From Ancylostoma caninum (lineage: Eukaryota; Nematoda; Chromadorea; Rhabditida; Ancylostomatidae), in contig JBAJFG010000581.1 in NCBI GenBank assembly GCA_037903475.1, positions 310,001 to 374,000 on the forward strand: a DNA stretch of 64,000 nt, in the 5' to 3' direction. Under the pieces are notes generated by a model. The model saw only the letters and a program-made list of their open reading frames with translations, was not told where the DNA came from and made no database searches. The translations under genes were made by a program, and so were the position numbers. Of the stretch, positions 22,803 to 33,789 are shown one piece after another. How positions within the stretch are numbered: the first letter of the stretch is position 1; each line of letters begins with the position of its first letter.

Positions 22803-25160
22803 GTAAATATGGGCGACGTCGAGCAGTCGCACCGCCTCCGGCCCGCGGATCACACGCTTCCGTTCAGGTGAGCACGACGGTCAGCCGCAGAGCTGTGTTG
22901 CTGTGTCTGGACGGGTTGAAGGGGGGGGGGGGGGCGAAGGGGGCGTCGGCCCCACCCTAGGTGCTTTTCGGGCGTTATCTTTCCCCGAACATGCCACCGT
23001 TTTAGTGTCTTCGTAATCACGCAGATAGGCGGTGTCTCTTATCAGTAGTCTGGCAAACCGGGGGCACGTTGGCTGCCACAGAGCACGCTGACAGATCGTG
23101 TTCTTTGGGGGCAACTTCTTCTTTCCCCCTACTGCCTGCGTTTCGCATAGCGAAGTTGTTTGTCATCACATGTCACGAGATTGTCCTGACAATCGCGAAG
23201 ATTGTCGGCCTTAACAGTAACCGATTCCGAGAACTGCGGCCATGTTCCAGGTTTCTCGGGCATCGATCGTTCATCGAATGTGACATTTGTCGTCTTTCTT
23301 ATAGCCGGTGGTTCCTAACATCGCTGATATGCACGAGGCAGTTCCACACTCTTTCCAGTGACGTAAGCAGACGAGGCCGGGGGGGGGGGGGATCAGAAAA
23401 GCTAGAATCGATCCGAGCCCCAAAAACAAGGGCATTGAAAAATTTATTTTGATCTAGTTCAAATCCTAATCCTTAAAATGAATGTTTAAAAAATGCTTTG
23501 AATAACAAGGAATGAACTAACAGGAATTTTTTATAGTTATTTTATAAGGTTTTTTTAGAATATTCATCGCTCAGCCCCGCCTCTGCCCCTCTTTTGTCCG
23601 CAACCGCCCTTCTCTTCCGGAATATTTGTGGGTCCTCACACAAAGAATGCCGTACACCGCGCTTTCTCCTGGATGTGAACGAACCTGCGTAAACTGGCGC
23701 GTCGTTAATGCTACGGGTTCAGACAAGGTTGCTGTGCCATGATTCTAATTCAAAATTGCCCGTGGGTGGGTAATCACTATTTGGATTCCTTTTTTGCTTG
23801 CGTTTCATTTGCTACCCCCACGGGGCGCAAGTTATCCCTGGGGCCGCATTTATCATTGGGATTACCCAGGGTAGACGTGCCAACATCACCCAAATTTACC
23901 CATCGTTAGTACGGGTACAACACGTTTACCAGGGTAATCTCAAGGCCCGGAAGTGAAAATTTCCGTAAACGCTGCTTTTAAATTGTGCATTTTCACAACT
24001 TGATGCGGATCTCACTCAAATTTCGTAAGTTCACTATTTTCAGCTTAAGGTCTGGATAGATACAGCTTATTTGATCGCTATATCCTAACAATTTCTCCTG
24101 GAATTTAGCCGGAAACGAGTGTGTCGGCTCGAGGGAGTGTTAATAATCACAGGGGATCGGTGCCGAATGCAAGTGTTGCTAGCCAGGGGGGAGGGGAGCA
24201 TGGGAAAAAAGTGGCAACTCCTAAAACGAAGTTACTAAAAATATTAATTTAAATGTATAAATGATAAAAAATGAATATTTAAAAGTAATGACAATCACAA
24301 GCAATAGAAATAAGAAGTAAGGAAAGCTGATACAATATTCTTGTTCATTTCATACAGTAATTTCAAAAATTCGGGTCCCGATTTCCGGTTGAGGGTGCCC
24401 CCCCACGCCAAGTGTTCGTCTGACACTACAGGGTATCCCTGCAAAATAATAATGGTCAAAATAAAGTAATCGCTGCAAAATTATTGTGGTTCCACGATGA
24501 CGAGGTGCATTTACAAAAAGACACAATTATACTTCATTTCTATGTCAGAAGCAGCGGATGTCATACATTTTCCGCTTCCTTTGCCTTTGGTATGGGCTCA
24601 ATGCATAAGCTAATTGCTCTGATTATAGTGTTTGGACACAACACCAATAATAATGGGGGGACTGGCTGTAAGCAGCAATATTCACCGTCAGAAAAGCTAA
24701 TTCTTCAACGCTTTGTTTACCATTGAAAGGCGTGAGTTCCTTAGTAACCGTCGTTGCATAGCTATCGTGAGCATGCAGTCGCCGATACTACACCAGGTGA
24801 TCATGGCTACTGCCTCAGAACCGCCGGTTGGGAAAAATGAATTTTTTTGCATGCTGTGCTCATTTATACAAAGGAAGCCATGCATCGACAGTGTCCTGCC
24901 GAGTCGTCTACGGACTTCCACCACCTACGCGTAGCGTTAGGCCGTTTTGCCTCTTTGAACACGGGAAGAATAGGGTTCAAACTGTGCCGTCATTTGCTTT
25001 ATCACCGTGCCAATCATGTTAGGACAAAACTGAACTGTTCTTCCTGGGAAAAGACCAAAAGGATCAGCAGCTTTCTATACACCGTCCTGCCGGAGCCTGA
25101 CGCGCACAGGTGGTACAGCCTTTATCGAAAAGATGGACGGATTGCGCGTGCGGTTTCATA
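22803..25160. other. Intergenic stretch with G/C tracts and hAT-MITE-like relics
   Basis: Contains 13-14-base G runs at 22921-22934 and 23379-23391. Two AT-rich blocks with GC-rich borders (about 23375-23600 and 24180-24440) resemble the hAT MITE at 50937-51213. The second shares GTAATTTCAAAAATTCGGGTCCC, interrupted by a few changes, with GTAATTTCGAAAATTTGG there. Terminal repeats are not intact. Confidence 0.4.
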
Positions 25161-25164
25161 TCGT

Positions 25165-25300
25165 CGCGGTTGCCCAGTCGCGGCGGGACCTACTCAACCC
25201 TCTCACTTCTAGCATGCTCTCTCCGCATCTCTCGTTCAGGTCCCACCGCGTTCCTGCAATCACGGTATCCGTCTATCTTTTTGAGAAGGACTGTAGGTGT
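25165..25300. repeat. Dispersed repeat, copy 1 of 2
   Basis: Shares GCGGGACCTA, CCCTCTCACTT, AGGTCCCACCGCGTT, CTGCA-TCACGGTA and CGTCTATCTTTTTGA with 61790-61912 in the same order. Not assigned to an element class. Confidence 0.55.
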
Positions 25301-25494
25301 CCGAGAATCCTACTGAGTCTTACTGGTTTCATTTCTTTCAGGAGTAGCATAGGAGTTGCTAGATTGAACAACAAGCAAATAAAATAGCAAACAAACAAAT
25401 AAAACAAACTTCCGACCCCTTGAATGACCACATTTTACCTGTGGATTATTCAACCTCGTTAAAACTAACTGCTTGGCTGACCTGTGTATTGTGT

Positions 25495-25744
25495 ATTTAT
25501 TTATTTATTTATTTATTACACGAGTATGCTCATGTGAATAGATGTAGAAGCAGACATGTGCACGGAAGATCAGTATTAGAATATTCGGGATACAATTGGG
25601 AGAATTGGATAAAGAAAAGTGGTGATGGAACCTTCTCAATTTTAGCGGTCTGTTCAGAGTCGCTTACACTGACATTTTCTAGCGCCTGTCTTGAACAGGG
25701 TTTTGAAATAAATAAATGAATAAACAAATAAATAAATAAATAAA
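25495..25744. repeat. Two AATAAATA-type retroelement tails
   Basis: At 25495-25530 (minus strand) GAGCATACTCGTGTAATAAA precedes an AAAT array. At 25705-25744 (plus strand) AACAGGGTTTTGAAATAAAT leads into another. They face away from each other about 200 bp apart. Confidence 0.45.
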
Positions 25745-25821
25745 ATCAAGGGGAAGGAACGATTGGATGCCGTGAAAGACGGAAGATTCTAGTATAACTT
25801 GAAGAAATTATTTAGCTTCAT

Positions 25822-26255
25822 ATGGATGAAATGCCGGCTGTAGATCTAGCGAAGGAGAGGAACGGTAAGAAGAGCTTCTCCATGTTGACACCGAATGAAA
25901 AATGGAGTATGATCAGAAATGAATGGCTTCTCTTTGCAGAGACTCCAGGAAGCGGCCGAGAAATGCGCCGGCGCTGCGATCAACTTCAGGCACACACACA
26001 ATACGCAACGGGTAAACAGCGGATCGTTTTTTAGCAATGACGCAGGACTGTGGATGAGGAGAGGGCCTAGACAGGAGAGGTCCATCGGCGGACAGGTAGA
26101 TTGGCACCCGCGTCGACGCATTTCAACGACAACTGGCGTTGTTTTCGTTGCACTAGCCACCGTTGTCCATGATAGCGGCCGGATTGAGCGGACGGTCATC
26201 GCCGCCAGCTGTTCCGGCATTGACCGCCGTGTGCACTTGCACTGGGAGCAATAGC
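25822..26255 (+). CDS. Possible gene fragment, function unknown
   Basis: ATG at 25822 starts a frame (MDEMPAVDLAKERNGKKSFS) that runs to a stop near 26034. A donor-like GTAAGAAG lies in the first part, near 25864, and a strong nematode-type acceptor CTTCTCTTTGCAG lies near 25941, so a 70-80-bp intron is possible. After that acceptor the alternative frame reads RLQEAAEKCAGAAINF. Both readings are plausible and neither is recognised. Confidence 0.2.
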
Positions 26256-27196
26256 TAAGGTCCAAATTAGATAGTGCTAACTCAGATATTTGTTTATTTG
26301 TACATAAGGAGTAGGAATTTGTTTATTTATACTGACTTTTTATACTGACTTTAACTGGAGCACCCATTGCCTTCAGCGTAATCTTATGTTCAAATGAACG
26401 GAAAACGAATCTCCCCCAGTTGAGGTCCATAAGCGTTCCCAGAAAGACCCCAAACTTCCTGCTCATACAGAGTGGAGGAGTTTTTCCTCTAACATGTAAT
26501 ATATCTTGCTATCTTTACCACTTCATGTCGCTGTTGTTCATGTTCGCTTGGACAAAATATGACCAGATTTTTGCCCGAAAAACTAGCTCACTTCAGGAGA
26601 GTGGATAAATCACGATGTTATGAGCAACTTCCATGGATCTCCCACCGGCAAGCCCGAACCTAAACAATGTTGGTAGCATGATCTCATTCCAGTCAATTTA
26701 TATAGTGCGTTTCACCACGGATGACAGTTGGGAAGAGAGCAGAGAGAAGAGGAAGAAAGTGTGCAGCAGTTGGAGAGAAATGAGAGAAATGCAGATTATC
26801 CGCATGGATACTCAACTATTGTCGCGTTTGGAACGAACTATAGGAGATTTCAATGCTTGTCGGGAACGATTCAAAGATGAAAGTGACTTTTTGTGGAGGC
26901 ACGACAGCTCCTCCTGTCTAATGGATTCGCTGAGCATTGTTCCGGAAATCGTCAACACATGGTTTTTTTACGTCATTCAGCGGAACTCGATGTTTGCTCG
27001 GCTGTGATTAAAACGCCAATAGAAGAGAGAGAATCTCAAACGCGAGGAACATCATTAAATTCACATGTTCTCCAAGAGAAAAATGTCCTCGTGTTCACAA
27101 ATTGAGAATAGCCGTCCCTGGGCTGAGTTCAGTCTCTGGTCTTTGTTTTCGAGAACGATCGCTGCAGGAAGCTCACAGCCAACAACGTGTGGCCAT
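26256..27196. other. No gene recognised
   Basis: A plus-strand frame at 26633-27007 (124 codons, including RLERTIGDFNACRERFKDES) is the longest here. It has no motif I recognise and no clear splice partners. Confidence 0.25.
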
Positions 27197-27440
27197 TTAA
27201 GGGCAATTTAAACTGGATGTGTGCGAATGTCGCGCGTACGTCTATATGATGAAGAATAGGGCCCAGTCGCATCGCAGTCGCAGCTCAGACGCACGCATTT
27301 ACGGCCTTGCGGCGGGCGCGCGTTCGTTTCATTAAGAATGTACATGTCGTGTTGACCGGTCTTCATGGAAAATCCTTTGCAAATGGATGCGTGCGACTGA
27401 TGCGCGACTGACGCACGCAGCTAGTATAAATTACCCTTTA
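27197..27440. mobile_element. Foldback MITE
   Basis: The left arm TAAGGGCAATTTAAACTGG plus TGTGCG mirrors the right arm CGCACGC plus TAGTATAAATTACCCTTTA. The inner parts contain GTCGCGC and GACGCACGCA blocks in inverted orientation. About 244 bp; exact ends uncertain by a few bases. Confidence 0.65.
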
Positions 27441-27602
27441 GGTGGAAAAATTCCAGCAGATTTCAGTTGGTTTCTGGGCGAAGTTCGCGTGATCCCAGCA
27501 GATTTCACATATTTTCTGGAGATTTTTTTTGTATTTTTCATTCGAAATCGTGGAAATACTTCGGCAAAAAATAAGCTCTGCTCTGCTCGAATTTTTCCAC
27601 CT
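27440..27602. mobile_element. Small MITE abutting the previous one
   Basis: AGGTGGAAAAATT (27440-27452) mirrors AATTTTTCCACCT (27590-27602), a perfect 13-bp terminal inverted repeat, with CCAGCAGA against TCTGCTCG inside. About 163 bp. It begins exactly where the 27197-27440 element ends. Confidence 0.6.
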
Positions 27603-27847
27603 GAGTGGTCTCTGGCTGTGCTTTGTGCCCTGCACTACTGGGATCCGAACAACATTTGTTCCCTGATGAATGGTGTGCTAGCGAGCAGACAACCTTTAGG
27701 TGTAAAGACAATTTCTGTATCCACCGATAAAGCTGGAAGTATGCGAATTAAATAGCACTTATCAGAGGAGAAAATCGAGCGTTTCTGTGGATGGAGGAGC
27801 CCGTGAAGAGAACGAGTTCTCGCGGTGCCCTTTCACAGCTGAACATA

Positions 27848-28116
27848 CACTAGACGTCAACGGCGGTGGCCCATTCGCGGTCTCGAGAAAGACGCCGCGC
27901 AACCGCGCCGCGGGTGCCATAGCCGATGTCTTCTGCTGCTCTTATGGTATTTCTAGCAGCTTTTCTACCCGTATTGAGGATTTTCGATCGAATCGGGAAG
28001 AAAGCGCCTAGGAATAGCACTCCGGTGGGAGACGACACCGGTCCCGGTGCGCGCGGCGCGGTTGCGCGGCGTCCTTCTCGAGGCCGTGGATGGGCCACCG
28101 TCTCTGACGTCCACTG
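27848..28116 (-). mobile_element. Palindromic Tc1/mariner-type MITE, copy 3 of 3
   Basis: A 269-bp copy between TA dinucleotides (27846-27847 and 28117-28118), inverted relative to the copies at 7902 and 17670. The end CACTAGACGTCAACGGCGGT has two changes from the family, while the other end CTGACGTCCACTG is intact. The GAATCGGGAAGAA centre is the complement of TTCTTCCCGATTC in copy 2. Confidence 0.85.
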
Positions 28117-28118
28117 TA

Positions 28119-29224
28119 TGTATTTGTCCATAGTCCAGCACTGGCGGGTGATAATTCAGGACTGAACTCTATATGCACTTACCATGTAAGGGGGGTCATC
28201 TTCGGTACAGTATAACGCTGAAATGACTGTAGATAAGGGACAAATCTAAGGAACTTTGGACCTCACTTGGACTCAATTCAACAAAATGACCCCCTCCCTC
28301 TTGCTAACCAGGCGTGTAAACAGAATCGCGACGGATTCGAAAGCAATCAACATGTCCCTTGGGAAGTAAGTGCGAAGTAGGCTAGGCTAGGCGTTCGTCT
28401 GCGGATGAATCCATAGAACCAGCTTCTCCGAACTTAGGACGGTGGAATAACACTGAGAACTACATACAAGCAAGAGAAGACGTGCAGCGAACACCACAGA
28501 AGGACAATCGAATTAGCCGAACGTCTCACAGGAAGTCCCGTTTCTTTGTCATTTACACTCCGTCACTATTCACATCGTCTCTCGTCAACATCAACAAAAT
28601 CGCCAACGTCTAGAAAAATCATGTGATCGAAAAATTGGTTCCACTGGGTTAAACGTTCCCTTTTTGTCCAAGGGAATGTCCATTTCTTTGACTCTTCACG
28701 TCCACTTTGGTTCTATTTACCATTTCAGCGTTAGTAATTAGTAATGTTTGAGTCGATTTGACAGTTGGTTTATGACTCGGTGGAGTGGTTACACGATGTA
28801 GAGATAGGTATAGATACCCCTTGTACTTTACCTCATCGGCAGGGGTAGGGGGAGATTTTTAATGATGAATTTCCTCTTAATAATCTAATTTTCGATGAAT
28901 GCCTGAAAAGGGGTGAATTCCAGGGGTTGTCGCGATTACCACGCGTAAACTCAATGGTTAATGTCACCTCAGAAGAAGCGAGCCATGCCTTTTCTTCTAT
29001 TTATGCAAGCAAACAAAAGACGTGCTGCGACCCTTCAAACGTCACGTCTGCGTCGGTAAAAATAGCTACTTAGCAGGCCGGTTCGCAGCTCGTTTTCTGC
29101 TCCAAAAAAGGTGCTGGCGAAGAATGCGGGCTGACTATACATATATCCAGGCCATGGATGACATCTTCTTCTGGTTTTCTGGGCTGGAATTCATGGAGCG
29201 ACAAAGAAGCAAAGCAACGATAGT
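28119..29224. other. No gene recognised
   Basis: No convincing exon or repeat was seen. A plus-strand open frame starts at 29022 and runs into the GD-W segment. Confidence 0.3.
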
Positions 29225-29345
29225 CGATGTGGTTGATTACCGTATGGACTACGTATGGATAGGAGACGCAGGACGCGAAAGTTGGTTAGCTGGCCTGGTT
29301 TCGCTTGGCTACGCGTTCGAAAATCTTAGCCCTCGTAATGAAGAC
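29225..29345 (+). repeat. Recurrent GD-W segment, copy 2 of 3
   Basis: The open frame 29022-29348 ends in VDVVDYRMDYVWIGDAGRES followed by WLAGLVSLGY. This end aligns with 56355-56460 (VSVVGYPMEFLMLGDPRRES) and 13730-13830. This copy has the longest upstream open frame (108 codons), but that part is not recognised. Confidence 0.5.
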
Positions 29346-29584
29346 TAGGCGTACGGGGTTGTGCGAATGGCCCTCTTCGGGATCAACTCGTTCCCTTTCA
29401 CGCGTAATTTCTTAATTTTCAATTTCATTTTCCGTTTACACACGCTATTTATTTATTGTTTACAAACATATTTATTTATACATTTACATACACCCGTATG
29501 CACATGCATACACATGTGTGCAGATGCAGAATTTATTTATGAGTGAGGCGGAGCTGAGGTGAAGAACGTTGTAGCTGGAAAGGG

Positions 29585-29665
29585 GAGGCGCGACTTGGAG
29601 CTGTGATTGGCCGTTTCGACGGAATGATTAATCACAGAGCTGGGCAACACCGCCCCCCCCCCTGG
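29585..29665. repeat. CCAAT-core palindrome, related to 20645-20747
   Basis: GGAGCTGTGATTGGCC mirrors TTAATCACAGAGCT, with GC-rich outer arms (GGAGGCG against CGCCCCC). A C run follows at about 29652-29662. Confidence 0.45.
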
Positions 29666-31671
29666 GCATAACGCGTGACAAGCCGACCCGAGCTGACGCT
29701 GGAGGGCGGGAAATTCCCGACCCGCGTTTCGTCGCTACGATACAACCCCCTCCGGCTCACTACCCCTCAACTTTCCAACCGCTTATCCGCTCTTGCTGAA
29801 GAAAGGCGTGAAAATCTCCTTGCTTCTCCTAGCCACGTCGTGAACACACGATTTTTTCTGACTCGTGGTCGCCATCAAGACGAAGTCCTGTCATAAAACA
29901 AGTCCTGGTGCAACTAACTTTCTGCTATCAAGTCTGGACCTAGCGAGCGACCATATCCTAAAACCAGCACCTGATTCGAACCCCTACCATCGAATCAGCA
30001 TCTTATTCTACAGAAAGCAGTTGTTGACAGACGTCACGAAGCACGAAAACGATAGCATGAGAACTGTGAGCAGCAGCTGATCGACCGCATGGAGAACGCC
30101 GTTTTTTCTCGAGTGGCCTGTTCGACAAGATGACGATTTTTACCTTCGTGACACATGACATGGACTAAGTCACGAACACGAACACATCTGCTTGGAACGA
30201 TCCCCGACAAGCATAATTCCTGTGGATCGAGTACTCAGAGGGACTATTGTTCGCCCTTTTGAGAAGATAACAACCAAGCGAAAACTATGAAGCAAACCTC
30301 GAGTAGCCTCTCTTCCGAAATTTTCCTCAAAATTGCCGCGAAAAGGTGGTTGCGACTACCGAGATCTGAGTAAATATTCTGAAGAATAGGCGGAGAGTTT
30401 TTTTTAAAATTTTACCAAATACTGCTCGAAACATCTGGCTGTCTATATCTTCGTGAAGGCTTTTATTCATTTACTTACTTATTTAATTAATGTACACAGC
30501 GAAGTATGCTAAAGAAGAAAATCAGGACAAAAAGATTTGTCATTCAACTGTTAAGAACGAGAAAACGAATAAATTCATGCGTGTTAAGAACATTCAAGGA
30601 TTCGAATATTTTTATGGGGGCGCAAAATCAGCTAATGGTCGACTAAGGTCCTAAGAATGCCTCGTCTAGTACACAAGAGTGCTACTGTCACTCTAGAAGA
30701 AATTTTAGTCTTCCTACGATCTACTCGATGTTGTTCCACAGCTTAGGGGCGGATTCTCTCAGTGATTCTCTTTTTCCACACCTCTACGGACACTTACCAT
30801 TGTTTATGTCGTTTTTCGTTGACAAAAATATTGTGCCACTGATGCGTTTTTTGTGAGAGCTACAAAAAACGTATGCAAGAAATGTCTTTGTCGCTAACTC
30901 TGTCATAGAAATATTTTTCTCCGTTTTTTTCTAATCATTCACGCAAAAAATGTTGTGTCAATATCTTGATTTACCTTCTCAAAAACGTTTTGTTTTTTAA
31001 TGCTACACTACGTACGTATTAGGTCATAAACCTGGAAACAGGGTGTGGATAATTGAATTGACCTTTAATAAGTGAATCTGCAGCGGAGAGATTATTAAAA
31101 GGCGAAGAAAGCAAATTCATACATAGTGTCGAATACAAACTTCATGTTGGAAACAAGTGAATGGCAAGACGATCCGGAGTCGAGCAACGCCCTTTGGCAG
31201 ACATGCCACTTTCCGGACAACACTTTCAGGACGTCTATCACTTAGGCGATTCGTGGAACAGCTGCGGCATGCGAAGAAGTTCTTCAGACTTCTATCCATG
31301 TAAACATTACAATGCATTCCCCGGGAAAAAACCGCTATACTGCGACTGCTCTTTGTTGCTTCACTGGTTTGCGTAATTTTGAGCGTAACGAAGGCTGGGT
31401 GCTTGAATTTTAATGGGGAATTTCAGCCGTAGAGACCCGCACAACGCGGAACACGCTGCTGCGGCGCGGCAAGCTCTGGTCAGGGAGCGAGAAGAGTGGG
31501 GGGGGGGAGGGTCAAACAACCCGGGTACAATGTCGCGGCGGAGTATACTGCACCGTGTGGGCCTTGACAGCTGAAATTGCTTGTAGATTCCCAGCATTTG
31601 CTAGGGAAAATGAGGCAACGAAAGAATCTCATGTTGAATAACTGACAAAACAACTTGAATGTAGTTACTCT
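29666..31671. other. No gene recognised; one retroelement tail
   Basis: At about 30465-30515 the minus strand carries a retroelement-type 3' end (CATACTTCGCTGTGTACATT plus an AAT-rich run). Other frames lack motifs. A G run lies near 31499-31508. Confidence 0.35.
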
Positions 31672-31890
31672 GATAATTGTGCAGCACGAACGCAGCTCGA
31701 ACGGCGTAACGGCTCGAGTGGAAACCCCATCCTCCCCTCAATTGCTGTCATGCCTCAGCAATTGTTGCTAAAGTGACGAAAGCTTGGGCAGCGATCGAGG
31801 GGTGGATGGCAGCTAGTGGGAATCGTTGCTGCTAGGGTTTCCACAAGAACCATTACGCCATTCGGGCTGCGTTCGTGCTGCACAGTTATC
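31672..31890. mobile_element. Foldback MITE
   Basis: About 219 bp with roughly 55-bp imperfect inverted ends. GATAATTGTGCAGCACGAAC begins the left arm, and GTTCGTGCTGCACAGTTATC ends the right arm. Inward, GGCGTAACGG and GTGGAAACCCC pair with CCATTACGCC and GGGTTTCCAC. No coding capacity. Confidence 0.75.
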
Positions 31891-32659
31891 GTAGTAGTAG
31901 TTCAGGCTTCTTTTTAGAAGGAAGAAAAACCATGATGTCACGAAAAGTGATGGAGTCTTATTGCGCACATCCGTCAGTCAAAGATCCCTGCCCATTTTTG
32001 GAACATTCTCACTAAAATATTCGAAAGTAGAATAAAGCTGGAGTACCAGAGAGTTCAGGATGGAATGAGGAAAACCAGTGAGGTAGGTGAAGACCAAAGA
32101 GTATGATGGAGAGGGGGGGGGGGGAAGAAGTGAACGCTTGTGGATCGTTGCTTTCTTCGTTGTAATCTATTTCGAAAGTGGATGAATAAGCAAGTAGTGT
32201 AATAGTACAAGGCAGGGGATGTGCCATCAACAGTGAGCGCTGATTTGGATTAATTAGGCGTTGAGAAGTATACACTTGATTCGATTCGCTCTTCTAATAA
32301 TCAATAACCGTTTGAATTTCGAGTCAGTGCAAGAGTCGAATATGGATGAAACTCGACGAGATTTAGGTTCTCATGAGATCGACCAAGAAGGAACTGTTAA
32401 ATCATTCGATTGACTCGATGTCGATTCAAACATCCTACTATATTAAAAGATTTGGTCGCTAATTCCCGAGAACGCGTCTGTTACTGCGCGTCGACTCTCA
32501 GCGCATTGTCGATACGCAGTGTTGTGATGAGTACTTCAAAGAAGGGGCCCCTGGCCTAAATTTCCACAATGTCCGCTTTTCTCGTCCTAGATCTTTATCT
32601 TCCTTGTTATAGGGTGACACCCCCCTAAGGGCCAGCGTAGGTTTTAGGCTACTTTGCAC
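31891..32659. other. No gene recognised
   Basis: AT-rich sequence left of the satellite cluster, with an 11-12-base G run near 32114-32125. A short GGGTGACACCCC near 32612 could form a small hairpin. Confidence 0.35.
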
Positions 32660-33545
32660 CTGGGATTATCGATTCGTTTATCGATTATATCGATTTTATT
32701 GATTTTTCGCTATTTTTGCCCCAGGCGTGGCGAAGACATGTCTACTGGGGTATGTCAATACGCTGAACTCGAATATGACAACCGCTTCGTACGGCACTAT
32801 CGATTTATCGATTTTATTGATTTTTCGCTAATTTTGCCCCGGGCGCGGTGAAGACATCGCTGCTGGGGTATGTCAATACGCTGAACACAAATATGACAAC
32901 CGTTTCGTACGGCACTATCGATTTATTGACTTTATTGATTTTTCGCTAATTTTGCAGCGGGCGCGGTGAAGACATCGCTGCTGGGGTATGTCAATACGCT
33001 GAAGACGAATATGACAACCGTTTTGTACAGCATCATCGATTTATCGATTTTATTGATTTTCGCTATTTTTGCACCGGGCGCGTTGAAGACATGGTTACTG
33101 GGGTATGTCAATACGCTGAAGACGAATATGACAACCGTTTCGTACGGCACTATCGATTTATCGATTTTATTGATTTTTCGCTAATTTTGCCTCAGGGACG
33201 GTGAAGACATGTCTATTGGGATACGTCAATACGCTGAGCACGAATATGGCAACCGTTTTCTACAGCACTATCGATTTATCGATTTTATTGATTTTTTGCT
33301 AATTTTGCCCCGGGGACGGTGAAGACATGTCTACTGGGGTATGTCAGTACGCTGAACACCAATATGACAACCGTTTCGTACGGCACCATCTATTTATCGA
33401 TTTTATTGATTCTTCGCTAATTTTGCCCCGGGCGCGTTGAAGACGGTTACTGGGGTATGTCAGTACGCTGAACACGAATATGACAACCGTATTGTACAGC
33501 ACTATCGATTTATCGATTTTATTGATTTTTCGCTATTTTTACCAG
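32660..33545 (+). repeat. Satellite A: 118-bp tandem repeat, about 7.5-8 copies
   Basis: Direct repeats with starts of the CGATTTTATT block at 32691, 32809, 32927, 33045, 33162, 33280, 33398 and 33514, giving spacings of 118, 118, 118, 117, 118, 118 and 116. Each unit has an AT-rich part (ATCGATTTATCGATTTTATT), a GC-rich part (GCCCCGGGCGCGGTGAAGAC) and GGGGTATGTCAATACGCTGA. Identity between units is high, roughly 85-95 percent by eye. Diverged copies in reverse orientation lie at 1-215. Confidence 0.95.
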
Positions 33546-33546
33546 G

Positions 33547-33564
33547 ACCCGAGCAAAGCCGGGT
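33547..33564. repeat. Hairpin at the end of satellite A
   Basis: ACCCG (33547-33551) pairs with CGGGT (33560-33564) around an 8-base loop, directly after the last satellite unit. A GC-rich hairpin near a terminus is a feature of Helitron 3' ends, but the canonical CTRR end is not present here. Confidence 0.45.
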
Positions 33565-33789
33565 ACACAGGTAATAAAAATTCAAAAAATAATGGTGAAA
33601 CTAAACAACTGGATTGAAAGAATCAAACAGATATAAGATTTTTTTAATCCAGCAAGCCATTCTCAGGGGTGAGGGGGCTCCCTGCAAATCCGATTTGGAG
33701 CCCAATAATCCTAATAATGTCGATTAACGTTACAACAAAATCCTAGAACATGGTTTTGTTTCCTGACATGGTTTTGAAACGAAGTGGTA

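Noticed and set aside
33547..33564. A definite Helitron 3' terminus
   Set aside because: The hairpin is present but the CTRR end and a matching 5' TC start are not, so it is kept only as a hypothesis.
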